From contig NZ_LGDD01000345.1 in NCBI RefSeq assembly GCF_001279695.1, positions 1-39,791 on the forward strand: a DNA stretch of 39,791 bases, read 5' to 3'. Positions 16,505 to 24,750 of this stretch are shown here, piece by piece. The notes beneath the pieces are model-generated. The model saw only the letters and a program-made list of their open reading frames with translations. It did not search any database and was not told the DNA's origin. Numbering within the stretch: the stretch's first letter is position 1; the number at the start of each line of letters is the position of its first letter. The stretch comes from Streptomyces sp. WM6378 (GTDB lineage: Bacteria > Actinomycetota > Actinomycetes > Streptomycetales > Streptomycetaceae). Both the position numbers and the translations under genes were made by a program.

Positions 16505-17967
16505 CGCGCCGCCTTTGCGGGTTCGGCCGCGAGCAGCCCGGTCGGCAGCTCGACGGTGAAGACCGCCCCGCCGTCCGGACCGTTCGCCGCGCGCACCGTG
16601 CCGCCGTGCAGCCGCACGTTCTCCAGGGTGATCGCGAGGCCGAGACCGCTGCCCGCCGAGCGGGTACGGGCCGCGTCCGCCTTGAAGAAGCGGTCGAAGA
16701 TGTGCGGCAGCACAGCCGCGTCGATGCCGGGCCCTCGGTCGGCGACCTCGACGACCAGCGGCCCCTCGCCCGCCCCGGGACGCAGCCGTACGGTCACCGG
16801 CTCCGAGCCGTGCCGCAGGGCGTTGCCGACGAGGTTGGCCACCACGATGTCGAAGCGCCGGGGATCGATCATCGCCCGTACGCCGTCCGGAAGTTGGGTA
16901 TCGACCCGGTCCTCCCAGTGCCGCCGCTGGAGGGTCTTGCGGATGGTCTCGGCGACGTCGACCTCGTCGGGGTTGAGCTCGGCGGCCTTGGCGTCGAAGC
17001 GGGAGATCTCCATCAGGTCCTCGACGAGGGTGGCGAGCTTGCCGGTCTCGGCCGAGATGAGCCGCACCGCGCGCGCCGTGTCGGGGTCGAGCCCGTCGGC
17101 GTCCTCGTCGAGCACCTCGGTCACGGCCAGCATGCCGGCCAGCGGGGTGCGCAGCTCGTGCGAGACGTCGGAGGCGAACCGCCTGGCCCGCGCCTCGGCC
17201 TTCTGCAGCTCCTCGACCGAGCGCTCCAGTTCCTCCGCCGACTCGTTGAACGTCCAGGCCAGATCGGCCAGTTCGTCCGATCCCTTGACCTCGATACGGG
17301 TGTCGAGCCGGCCCTTGCCCATGCTGCTCGCGGCCCGCCGCAGATCGCGCACCGGCCGCAGCACGCTGCGGGCGGCGAGCAGGGCGGGCACCACGGCGAC
17401 GGCGAGGGCGGGCAGCGCGCCGTTCTTGGCCGCCGAGACCATGGCCTGGATGGTGACGCCCTCCGGCCTGAGGTCCATCACGGCATACAGGTAGACGCCG
17501 CTGCGCTGCTGATCGCCGCTCCGGTCGAACATCACCGGCATGCCGATGGTCAGATACGGGATGCCGTCCTGGACCACCCGCTGGAACGAGGCGTGCGCGT
17601 TGGCGTGGGTCTGGCTGCGCAGCTCGTCGGTGATCACAGTGGAGACGGGCCGGGAGGTGGAGGACGCGCGCAGGCTGCCGTACTCGGCGAACACGATCCA
17701 GGGGCGCGGCTTGCCCGCCCTGGCCAGCGTCTGGCAGACGTTCTTCATCGCCGCGGTGGAGGTGGGCAGCGCGAAGTACTGGTTGGCTATCTGCTCGCGG
17801 AACTGCTCGACGGCCTGGTCCTGGGCCTGCTGGAGGATGGCCGAGCGGGCCGACTGGTAGGTCAGCGCCGCGGTGGTGACCGCGCTGATCGCGGCCACCA
17901 GGAGGAACGCCGCGATCAGTCGGGTGCGCAGGCCGAGGCGCAGGGCCCGGCGGACCGGGAATCTCAC
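16501..17967 (-). CDS. Sensor histidine kinase (HAMP-HisKA-HATPase)
   Basis: 488 residues from the GTG at 17967, which overlaps the response-regulator TGA (GTGA). TM1 is about residues 15-36, an extracytoplasmic sensor domain runs to about 183, and TM2 is about 184-200. HAMP follows (LRPVRDLRRAASSM). The H-box is RFASDVSHELRTPL with the phosphorylated H270. N-box VANLVGNALRHG, G1 DRGPGID, F-box FDRFF and G2 GSGLGLAI complete the ATPase domain. The sensor region has a lone cysteine and no recognised ligand fold. Overlaps with the regulator and lipoprotein genes show a single transcription unit. It resembles the AfsQ2/CseC class; neither identity is certain. Confidence 0.94.
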   Translation of the reverse strand: MRFPVRRALRLGLRTRLIAAFLLVAAISAVTTAALTYQSARSAILQQAQDQAVEQFREQIANQYFALPTSTAAMKNVCQTLARAGKPRPWIVFAEYGSLRASSTSRPVSTVITDELRSQTHANAHASFQRVVQDGIPYLTIGMPVMFDRSGDQQRSGVYLYAVMDLRPEGVTIQAMVSAAKNGALPALAVAVVPALLAARSVLRPVRDLRRAASSMGKGRLDTRIEVKGSDELADLAWTFNESAEELERSVEELQKAEARARRFASDVSHELRTPLAGMLAVTEVLDEDADGLDPDTARAVRLISAETGKLATLVEDLMEISRFDAKAAELNPDEVDVAETIRKTLQRRHWEDRVDTQLPDGVRAMIDPRRFDIVVANLVGNALRHGSEPVTVRLRPGAGEGPLVVEVADRGPGIDAAVLPHIFDRFFKADAARTRSAGSGLGLAITLENVRLHGGTVRAANGPDGGAVFTVELPTGLLAAEPAKAAR

Positions 17968-18656
17968 AGGGGCCCGAAGCGGTAGCCGAAGCCGCGCACG
18001 GTCTGGATGTAGCGGGGCGCGCCGTCGGGGCCGCCGGTGTCGCCGAGCTTCTGCCGCAGCCGCCGTACGCAGGCGTCGACCAGGCGGGCGTCGCCGTGGT
18101 AGCTGTGCTCCCACACCGATTCGAGGAGTTGCTGGCGGCTGAAGACCTGCTCGGGCGAGGCCGCGAGGTGGAGCAGGAGCTTCAGTTCGGAAGGGGCGAG
18201 GGCGAGGCGCTCGCCGTTCTTGGCGGCGGTCAGGCCCGCCCGGTCGAGGGCGAGCTCGCCGTGGAACTCGGGGCCGGGGCGGGCGGTCGCGGGGTCGGCG
18301 AGGCGGCGCAGTACGGCCCGGATGCGGGCCTCGATGACCTCGGTGCGAGCGGGCTTGACGATGTAGTCGTCGGCGCCCGCTTCGAGGCCGACCACCACGT
18401 CGAAGTCGTCGCCGCGCGCGGTGAGCATGATGATCGGCAGCTGGCTGGTCTCGCGTATCCGGCGGCAGACCTGTACGCCGTTCATGCCGGGCAGCATGAG
18501 GTCGAGCAGCACCAGTTCGGGCAGGAAGGTCTTGAGCGAGCCGAGTCCGGCCTCGCCGGTCCCGGCCGCCAGCACCTCGTGGCCGCGCCTGCGCAGCCCG
18601 AGCTCGACCCCTTCGCGCACGGAGGGGTCGTCTTCTATGAGGAGCACGCGTGGCAT
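17964..18656 (-). CDS. OmpR-family response regulator
   Basis: 230 residues. Receiver domain 1-115: acidic pocket E8-D9-D10, phosphorylated D52 in LLDLMLPGMNG, T79 and K101 in YIVKPA. DNA-binding winged helix about 135-228 with ELKLLLHLAASPEQVFSRQQ and VDACVRRLRQKLG, ending YIQTVRGFGYRFG. It is similar to the AfsQ1/CseB group of Streptomyces. Unlike those loci no sigma factor is adjacent; instead murJ lies 34 bases upstream in the same direction with no hairpin between. It probably responds to cell-wall stress through the kinase encoded next. Confidence 0.94.
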   Translation of the reverse strand: MPRVLLIEDDPSVREGVELGLRRRGHEVLAAGTGEAGLGSLKTFLPELVLLDLMLPGMNGVQVCRRIRETSQLPIIMLTARGDDFDVVVGLEAGADDYIVKPARTEVIEARIRAVLRRLADPATARPGPEFHGELALDRAGLTAAKNGERLALAPSELKLLLHLAASPEQVFSRQQLLESVWEHSYHGDARLVDACVRRLRQKLGDTGGPDGAPRYIQTVRGFGYRFGPL

Positions 18657-18690
18657 AAGCGTCAGTATCCCAACCGTCTCTTTTGTCCCG

Positions 18691-20340
18691 TCACCGGGTT
18701 CGGCGCCGGCCGCCGCGGACCTTCGCGATCACGGCATTGATGTCGGTGAGGCCGAGCGGCCGGGCCAGCAGGGCGAGGGCGAGGGCGAGCGTCACGGCTC
18801 CGGCGCCGGCCGCCGCGACGCTGCCGAGCGGGTCGGCCGCGCGGGCCGCCGCGTAGCCGAGCGCCGCCGCGGGCACGCAGCCAAGGAGCAGCCGCAGATG
18901 CGCGAGCAGCGCCGGGGAGCGCGACAGCGGCCCGCCGCCGAGCCTGCGGTTGAGGGTGTACGCGGTGACCGCGAGCCCCGCGAAGAGCGCCACCGTGTAG
19001 GCCCCGGCCATCCCGGTCACCGCCCAGCGGGCGGGCAGCACCAGGTAGGCGACGACGGTGAGGCCCGCGTTCACCCCGGCGATGACGAGGTTGAGCAGGA
19101 ACGGGGTGCGGGTGTCGCCGAGCGCGTAGAAGCCGCGGGACAGGACGTACTGGCCCGACAGCGCGATCAGGCCGGGCGCGAACGCCATGAGCATGCCCGC
19201 CATCACCGTGATGTCACCGGCGCCCGTCCTGCCGTACTCGTAGACCGAGCCGAGGATCCAGGGCGCGAGCGCGAACAGCGCGCAGGCCGCGGGGACGATC
19301 ATCGCGGCGCAGGTCCGCAGCCCGTACGAGAGGTCGGCGCGCACGCCCGCGAGGTCGCCGTCCGCCGAGGCCCGGCTCATGCGCGGCATCAACGCGGTGA
19401 CCAGGGACACGGTGACGATGCCGTGCGGAACCATCCAGAGCACATACGCATTGGTGTACGCGGTGTATCCCGCCCTGACGCCCTCCGCCACGGCTTCGGC
19501 CCCCGCGGTGGTGGCGAGCCGGGTCACCACCCAGTACGCGAGCTGGTTGGAGACGACGAGCAGCACCGCCCAGCCCGCCGACCGCAGCGGCCTGCCGAGC
19601 CCGCTGCCGCGCCAGTCGAACCGGGGCCGCCAGCGGAATCCGGCCGAGAGCAGGGAGGGGACCAGGGCGAGGGCCTGGACGGCGATGCCCGCGGTGGTGC
19701 CATAGCCGAGCAGCCGGGCGTCGCCCGCACTCAGCGTGCCCCCGCCGGTCGCGGCCAGTGCGAGGTAGAGCCCGAACACTCCTATGACGACAAGGTTGTT
19801 GAGCACCGGCGTCCACATCATGGCGCCGAACCGGCCGCGCGCGTTGAGGACCTGGCCGAACAGGGTGAACAGACCGTAGAAGAGGATCTGCGGCAGGCAG
19901 TAGCGGGCGAGCGCGATCGTGAGGTCGGCCTGGGCACCGCCGTAGTCGGTGTACGCGCCGACGATCCAGGGGGCGGCGAACACCGCGAGCGCGGTGACGA
20001 CGACCAGCGCGGTGGTGCAGGCGGTCATCAGCCGGTCGGTGTAGGCCGCGCCCCCGTCGGCGTGCTCCTTGGCGGCGCGCACCAGCTCGGGCACGAAGAC
20101 CGCGTTGAGGGTGCCCCCGATGAGCAGCATGTAGAGGATGTTGGGGACGTTGTTGGCGACCGCGTAACCGTCGCCGAGCAGCCCGACGCCGAGCGCGGCC
20201 GCGATCACCGCGGAGCGTAGGAAGCCTGTCGCGCGGGAGACGATCGAGCCCGCCGCCATCAGCGCGCTGCTGCGCAGCAGGCCCGAGCTCTTGGCGTGCT
20301 TGGCGCCTTTGTCTACGAGGTGCGTGGCGGTCTCGGTCAC
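18691..20340 (-). CDS. murJ: MurJ/MviN-family lipid II flippase
   Basis: 549 residues with about 14 membrane segments and the MOP-superfamily pattern: STAL-like SSALMAAGSIVSRATGFLR at the start, NNVPNILYMLLIGGTLNAVF, and MVPHGIVTVSLVTALMPRMS in the second half. The start is the GTG at 20340, overlapping the FemX-like stop (GTGA). It exports lipid-linked peptidoglycan precursor across the membrane. Streptomyces carry several MurJ-like proteins; the usual essential copy has a long N-terminal cytoplasmic extension or kinase-like partner near the origin, so this 549-residue form may be a paralog expressed under the control of the two-component system in the same operon. Confidence 0.9.
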   Translation of the reverse strand: MTETATHLVDKGAKHAKSSGLLRSSALMAAGSIVSRATGFLRSAVIAAALGVGLLGDGYAVANNVPNILYMLLIGGTLNAVFVPELVRAAKEHADGGAAYTDRLMTACTTALVVVTALAVFAAPWIVGAYTDYGGAQADLTIALARYCLPQILFYGLFTLFGQVLNARGRFGAMMWTPVLNNLVVIGVFGLYLALAATGGGTLSAGDARLLGYGTTAGIAVQALALVPSLLSAGFRWRPRFDWRGSGLGRPLRSAGWAVLLVVSNQLAYWVVTRLATTAGAEAVAEGVRAGYTAYTNAYVLWMVPHGIVTVSLVTALMPRMSRASADGDLAGVRADLSYGLRTCAAMIVPAACALFALAPWILGSVYEYGRTGAGDITVMAGMLMAFAPGLIALSGQYVLSRGFYALGDTRTPFLLNLVIAGVNAGLTVVAYLVLPARWAVTGMAGAYTVALFAGLAVTAYTLNRRLGGGPLSRSPALLAHLRLLLGCVPAAALGYAAARAADPLGSVAAAGAGAVTLALALALLARPLGLTDINAVIAKVRGGRRRTR

Positions 20341-21497
20341 CGGCGGGCCAGGTACGCCTGGAACGCGCGGTACAGCGCGTTGTTGGTGGTCCCGCCCATG
20401 GATGTCTCCCACTCCCCCAGCGTCTCGACGACCTGTCCTCCGGTGCCGAGTTTCCAGCGCAGGAGGCCGAAGGGCCGGTCCCGCGGATCAAGAGTGGAGG
20501 GTACCCCGCGCATGTCGTACACCTCGGCGCCCAGCGCTCGGGCGTCCTGGATCATCTGCCACTGGAGCGCGTTGCTGGGGCGGACCTCGCGGCGGTGGTC
20601 GGCGGAGGCGCCGGTCTGGTACCAGACCCGCCGGCCGACCGTGATCATGGTGTGCGCGGCGAGCACCTCGCCCTGGTGGACGGCGAGGCAGAGCCGCATC
20701 CGGCCGGGCTGTTCGGCGTTCAGCGCCGCGTACTGCTGCTCGTAGTAGGCCAGCGAGCGGCCGAGCCGGAATCCGTCGCGCTCCTCGGTGATCCTCAGCA
20801 GCCGGTAGAACTCCGGGAGGTCCCGGGCTCCCCCGGCGACGATCTGCACCCCGGCCCGGTCCGCGGCGCGCACGTTGCGCCGCCACTCCTGGTTGAACCC
20901 GGCCCACAGCTCGTCGGTGCCGCGGCCGGCCAGGGGCAGCCGGAAGACGTGGCGGGGCTGGGCGTCCGCGTCGCCGTCGTCGTCCCCGCCGCACCGCTTC
21001 CAGCCGCGGGTCCGCAGGCGTTCCGCGACGGCGGAGCCGAGCGGGTCGACCTCGGTGGCCAGGACGTCACCGATCCTGCGGCCGGCTCCGGTGGATGCCT
21101 TCAGGCGGGCGGCGTCCCAGCGGCGGTAGGCGGGCGTGGGTCCGATCCGTACGGCGAAGGCGCCGGCCCGGCGCAGGTGCCGCAGCAACGGGCCGAGCCA
21201 GCGGTCCATTTCGGGGTCGGCCCAGTCGGCCACCGGGCCTTCCGGAAGGTAGGCGAAGTATTTCCGGGTGCCGGGAAATTGCCGATAGAGGATCTGGGCG
21301 GCCCCGGCCAATTCACCGTTGTCAAGGGACCATCCGACCCTTTCCGAGAACCATTGGTCCTTCACCTCGGCCCACGAGGGACATTGCAGAAAGCTGACGT
21401 CGGCGCGGCCCGCGAGAAAGGAGCGGTACTCCGCGACGGTGAGGGCGCGGACCCCGGCGTCCTGGTCGCGATCCCCGGTCACCAGCAGTGCGGACAC
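20337..21497 (-). CDS. FemX/FemAB-like peptidoglycan aminoacyltransferase (GNAT fold)
   Basis: 386 residues from the GTG at 21497, chosen because GGGAGG stands 8 bases upstream; a GTG at 21557 in the same frame lacks one. Two GNAT subdomains are visible: FLQCPSWAEVKDQWFSERVG near the N-terminus and, in the C-terminal half, WRRNVRAADRAGVQIVAGG followed by RMRLCLAVHQGEVLAAHTMI and SNALQWQMIQDARALGAEVY, then FKRGF-like RPFGLLRWKLGTGG. This matches enzymes that add the first cross-bridge residue to lipid II. It is first in the FemX-MurJ-RR-HK-lipoprotein run, so substrate modification and export are co-expressed. The residue added is unknown. Confidence 0.88.
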   Translation of the reverse strand: MSALLVTGDRDQDAGVRALTVAEYRSFLAGRADVSFLQCPSWAEVKDQWFSERVGWSLDNGELAGAAQILYRQFPGTRKYFAYLPEGPVADWADPEMDRWLGPLLRHLRRAGAFAVRIGPTPAYRRWDAARLKASTGAGRRIGDVLATEVDPLGSAVAERLRTRGWKRCGGDDDGDADAQPRHVFRLPLAGRGTDELWAGFNQEWRRNVRAADRAGVQIVAGGARDLPEFYRLLRITEERDGFRLGRSLAYYEQQYAALNAEQPGRMRLCLAVHQGEVLAAHTMITVGRRVWYQTGASADHRREVRPSNALQWQMIQDARALGAEVYDMRGVPSTLDPRDRPFGLLRWKLGTGGQVVETLGEWETSMGGTTNNALYRAFQAYLARR

Positions 21498-21675
21498 GTC
21501 TGTGGCCTCCCAAGTGCGCCCCGCCGTCGGCCCGTCGGGGATCCACAGGATGCTCACAGCGGTCCGTGACCGGTCCGCGCGCCGTATGTGACGGGACCAT
21601 GACCATGATGCTGCGGTCCTCGTCACACAACGAATTAAGAGTTTCCCGGCGCGCCCTGCAACCTAAAGTCCAGCT

Positions 21676-21688
21676 GGTGACTCTCACC
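21676..21688. promoter_or_regulatory. GGTGA-N3-TCACC dyad in the FemX/transpeptidase divergent region
   Basis: A perfect 5-base inverted repeat 34 bases before the transpeptidase start codon. It falls in the 224-base divergent region that should hold promoters for both the envelope operon and the transpeptidase. TAAAGT at 21664-21669 could be a -10 for the latter. Confidence 0.35.
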
Positions 21689-21721
21689 TACGGAAAAGCA
21701 TTTGCAACGGAGGTTTTCCAG

Positions 21722-22945
21722 TTGAGCCGCATACGCCGTCACACTCTGCCCCGCCGACCGGTCCGCCTGGCCGCCATAGCCGGAACGGCGGTTCTCGCCG
21801 CGGCGCTGACCGCCTGCGGGGGCGGCGATTCGTCGTCCGGTGGCGCGAAATCCGATCTCAAGTCCGACAAGAAGACCGAGATTTCGGTGAACCTGACGGG
21901 CAAGCAGGCCAAGCCCGGCGAGCCGGTGAAGGTCACGCTCGCCGACGGCAGGCTCCAGAGCGTCTCGGTCACCGACGCCAAGGGCGGCAAGCTCGACGGA
22001 AAGATATCCGCCGACGGGAAGACCTGGACCTCGGACCGCAAGGCCGCGCCCGGTACGTCGTACGCGATCGAGGCGAAGGACGACAAGGGCGGCAGCGCGA
22101 AGGCCGACTTCGCGACCGCGGCTCCCGAGAAGGAGAACAAGCTGACCCTGGCGCCCGGCAAGGACTCCACGGTCGGCGTCGGCCAGCCGCTCTCGATCGT
22201 GTTCGACCACCCGGTGAAGAACAAGGCCGAGGTGGAGAAGCAGCTGAAGGTGACCACCTCCGACAACACCGAGGGTTCCTGGGGGTGGATGGAGGACTAC
22301 TCCGGCAAGTCCCGCATCGACTGGCGTCCCAAGGACTACTGGAAGCCCGGCACGAAGGTGACGCTGGAGGCCGACCTCAACGGCGTGGACTCGGGCCCCT
22401 CGGGCGGCTGGTTCACGAAGGACTACAAGACCGGCTTCACGGTCGGCAAGAACCAACTCGTGAAGGTCGACCTCGACGGCCACCGTCTCAAGCTGTTCCG
22501 CGACGGCGAGTTGGTGAAGGACATCGCGATGTCGGCGGGCACTCCCGGCGGCGACAAGGCGTCCTGGCGCGGCAAGACCGTCCTGATGGCGAAGGAGGGG
22601 ACGATCAACATGAACTCGGAGACCGTCGGCCTCGGCAGCGCGTACAACAAGATGGTCGACTACTCGATGCGGCTCACCTGGTCGGGCATGTACGCGCACG
22701 CCGCGCCGTGGAACGCCGACTACTTCGGCTCCGCCAACAAGAGCTCGGGCTGCATCGGCATGAGCGACGCCGACGCCAAGTTCGTATACGACTCGGTGCA
22801 GATCGGCGACCCCTTCGAGATCACCGGCGACGACGCCAAGGGCACCCAGGCCCTCAACAACGGCTACGGCGAGTGGAATCTGTCGTACGACGCCTGGAAG
22901 GCCAAGAGCGCCCTCACCGGCACCACGGGCACCACCGGTAACTGA
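21722..22945 (+). CDS. Lipoprotein L,D-transpeptidase with Ig-like domains (YkuD)
   Basis: 407 residues from a TTG at 21722, selected because ACGGAGG (21706-21712) is 9 bases upstream; longer starts leave that site inside the gene. Lipobox LTAC with C32. Two bacterial Ig-like domains (about 45-130 and 135-270) precede the YkuD domain. Catalytic histidine H326 in YAHAAPWNADYFG and cysteine C344 in SSGCIGMS. The usual [ST]HGC motif is SSGC here, so one conserved histidine is serine (S342). Forms 3-3 cross-links or related bonds at the outer membrane face. Divergent from the FemX-MurJ-two-component operon, consistent with shared envelope control. Confidence 0.92.
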   Translation: MSRIRRHTLPRRPVRLAAIAGTAVLAAALTACGGGDSSSGGAKSDLKSDKKTEISVNLTGKQAKPGEPVKVTLADGRLQSVSVTDAKGGKLDGKISADGKTWTSDRKAAPGTSYAIEAKDDKGGSAKADFATAAPEKENKLTLAPGKDSTVGVGQPLSIVFDHPVKNKAEVEKQLKVTTSDNTEGSWGWMEDYSGKSRIDWRPKDYWKPGTKVTLEADLNGVDSGPSGGWFTKDYKTGFTVGKNQLVKVDLDGHRLKLFRDGELVKDIAMSAGTPGGDKASWRGKTVLMAKEGTINMNSETVGLGSAYNKMVDYSMRLTWSGMYAHAAPWNADYFGSANKSSGCIGMSDADAKFVYDSVQIGDPFEITGDDAKGTQALNNGYGEWNLSYDAWKAKSALTGTTGTTGN

Positions 22946-22962
22946 CACCCCGTTCAATAATC

Positions 22963-23027
22963 GTTACCCTCGCGTAACTTACCGACTAGTTACCTCAGGT
23001 AAGTCCTCGCGGTTACCGTCGGGTCAC
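22963..23027. promoter_or_regulatory. Cluster of GTnAC direct repeats at 11-base period
   Basis: Three pairs with 6-base spacers are visible: GTTAC-N6-GTAAC (22963-22978), CTTAC-N6-GTTAC (22978-22993) and GTTAC-N6-GTCAC (23012-23027). Direct repeats one helical turn apart are the hallmark of OmpR-family binding; GTnAC half-sites recall the MtrA and GlnR class in Streptomyces. The cluster covers the whole promoter region of the CocE-like gene. The factor is inferred, not shown. Confidence 0.6.
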
Positions 23028-23056
23028 TTTGCACCGGCGCGAGCGAGGAGCGATTC

Positions 23057-24664
23057 ATGGCCCCCCACCACCTGTCCGGCCGGCCGTCCAGGACCACGGC
23101 CGCGGCGGTCACCGTCGCCGCCCTGTTCGCGGGCGCCGCCTTCGGCCTCGCCCCCGCGGCCGAGGCGGCCCCGGCGAGAGCCGCGGCCACCGCCTCCGCG
23201 AGCAGCAGCCTGACGTTCCACGACATCCCCGGCTCCGGCGGGATCACGCTCAAGGGCAATGTGTTCACGCCGGCCGGGGCCAGGGCCGGCGACAGGTACC
23301 CGCTGATCGTCTTCCCCACCAGCTGGGGCATGCCGCAGATCGAGTACCTCGCGCAGGCCCAGAAGCTCGCCGACACGGGCTACACCGTGGTCAGTTACAC
23401 CTCGCGCGGCTTCTGGCTCTCGGGCGGCAACATCGAGGTCGCGGGCCCGCCGGACGTCGCGGATGTCTCCTCGGTCATCGACTGGGCGCTCGCCCACACA
23501 CCCTCGGACCCCGCGCGGATCGGCATGGGCGGCGTCTCGTACGGCGCGGGCATCAGCCTGCTCGCGGCGGGGCACGACAAGCGGATCAAGGCAGTCGTGG
23601 CGATGAGCGGCTGGGCCGACCTCATCCAGTCCATCTACAGCGGCCGCACCCAGCACCTCCAGGCCGCCGCCATGCTGGGCGCCGCGGGCGAGATCACCGG
23701 CCGCCCGAGCGCCGAACTGAACCGGATACTCAAGGAGTTCCTCGGCTCCGACCTGTCCAAGGAACAGGACATGATCGACTGGGGCAGGAAGCGCTCCCCC
23801 GCGACCTATCTGGACCAGATCAACAAGAACGGCGCCGCCCTCATGCTGGGCAACGCCTGGGGCGACAGCCTCTTCCCGCCCAACCAGTACGCCGACTTCT
23901 TCACCAAGCTGACCGGTCCCAAGCGCCTGGAACTGCGCCCCGGAGACCATGCCACCGCCGAGGCGACGGGCCTGCTCGGGCTGCCCAACGACGTGTGGAC
24001 GGACGCCCACCGCTGGTTCGACCACTACCTCAAGGGCGCCGACAACGGCATCGACAAGGAGCAGCCGGTCCAGCTCAAGTCACGTACCGACGGCTCCTAC
24101 GAGGCCTATCCCAGCTGGCAGGCGGTCGGCGCGGCCAAGGAGAACCTGGCGCTCTCCGGCACACAGAAGATCTGGGCGAACGTCGACTCGGGCGCCGACG
24201 GCGGGATCATCTTCCTGTCCAGCATCCTGGACCAGTTCGCGAAGCTGCCGCCGATGGCGTCGATCCCGCTGCTTCCGCGGTCGTTCGCCGCGGTGTGGCA
24301 GTCCCAGGCGTACGGCGAGGACCGCAGGATCCGGGGAACGGCCAAGCTGCACACCACGCTCACCTCCACCAAGGAGAGCGGCACCCTCGTCGCATACCTC
24401 TACGACGTGGGGCCGCTCGGCCTCGGCAAGCTGGTCAGCAACGCCCCCTTCACCTTCCACGGACAGACGCCCGGCAAGCCGTTCCCCGTCGACCTGGAGC
24501 TGTTCTCCACGTCGTACGACGTTCCGGCCGGCCATCATCTGGCACTGGTGGTGGACACCGTCGACCCGCTCTACATCGAGCACAACCCGCTCGGCGCGCA
24601 GCTGACCTTCTCCTCGCCCGCGTCAGACCCGTCGTATCTGACGGTCCCTCTCCGCGAGAAGTGA
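23057..24664 (+). CDS. Secreted CocE/X-Pro dipeptidyl-peptidase-like hydrolase
   Basis: 535 residues. Signal peptide about 1-44 (RTTAAAVTVAALFAGAAFG, cleavage after an AXA near AEAAPA). Alpha/beta-hydrolase core: nucleophile S161 in GMGGVSYGAG, acid in LGNAWGDSLFPPNQ near residue 277, histidine in RPGDHATAE near 297. A C-terminal jelly-roll (about 370-535, KLHTTLTSTKESGTLVAYLY) is the galactose-binding-like domain of the X-Pro/CocE family. Likely an extracellular peptidase, acyltransferase or esterase; the substrate is unknown. The ATG at 23057 has GAGGAG 6 bases upstream. Upstream GTnAC repeats suggest control by an OmpR-type regulator. Confidence 0.85.
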   Translation: MAPHHLSGRPSRTTAAAVTVAALFAGAAFGLAPAAEAAPARAAATASASSSLTFHDIPGSGGITLKGNVFTPAGARAGDRYPLIVFPTSWGMPQIEYLAQAQKLADTGYTVVSYTSRGFWLSGGNIEVAGPPDVADVSSVIDWALAHTPSDPARIGMGGVSYGAGISLLAAGHDKRIKAVVAMSGWADLIQSIYSGRTQHLQAAAMLGAAGEITGRPSAELNRILKEFLGSDLSKEQDMIDWGRKRSPATYLDQINKNGAALMLGNAWGDSLFPPNQYADFFTKLTGPKRLELRPGDHATAEATGLLGLPNDVWTDAHRWFDHYLKGADNGIDKEQPVQLKSRTDGSYEAYPSWQAVGAAKENLALSGTQKIWANVDSGADGGIIFLSSILDQFAKLPPMASIPLLPRSFAAVWQSQAYGEDRRIRGTAKLHTTLTSTKESGTLVAYLYDVGPLGLGKLVSNAPFTFHGQTPGKPFPVDLELFSTSYDVPAGHHLALVVDTVDPLYIEHNPLGAQLTFSSPASDPSYLTVPLREK

Positions 24665-24702
24665 TCACCGGCTGCTGCCGGGTGGGTTCCTGCCCCTCAG
24701 CC

Positions 24703-24750
24703 ACTGCTCCCCAAGGACTCAAGGTCCAGGGGGTACCCCCCTCGGCAGCA
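24703..24750. repeat. Hairpin sequence at the 3' end of the permease gene
   Basis: A perfect palindrome GGGGGTACCCCC at about 24730-24741, flanked by GGAC/GTCC arms (near 24715-24728). It encodes the last residues of the permease (EPGTLLPRGVPPGP) and may also terminate the minus-strand transporter and plus-strand hydrolase transcripts. Confidence 0.5.

Noticed and set aside
22963..23027. CRISPR-like array in the GTTAC repeat cluster
   Set aside because: Repeats are only 5-6 bases with 6-base spacers; this is a protein-binding array, not a CRISPR. No CRISPR array was seen anywhere in the window.
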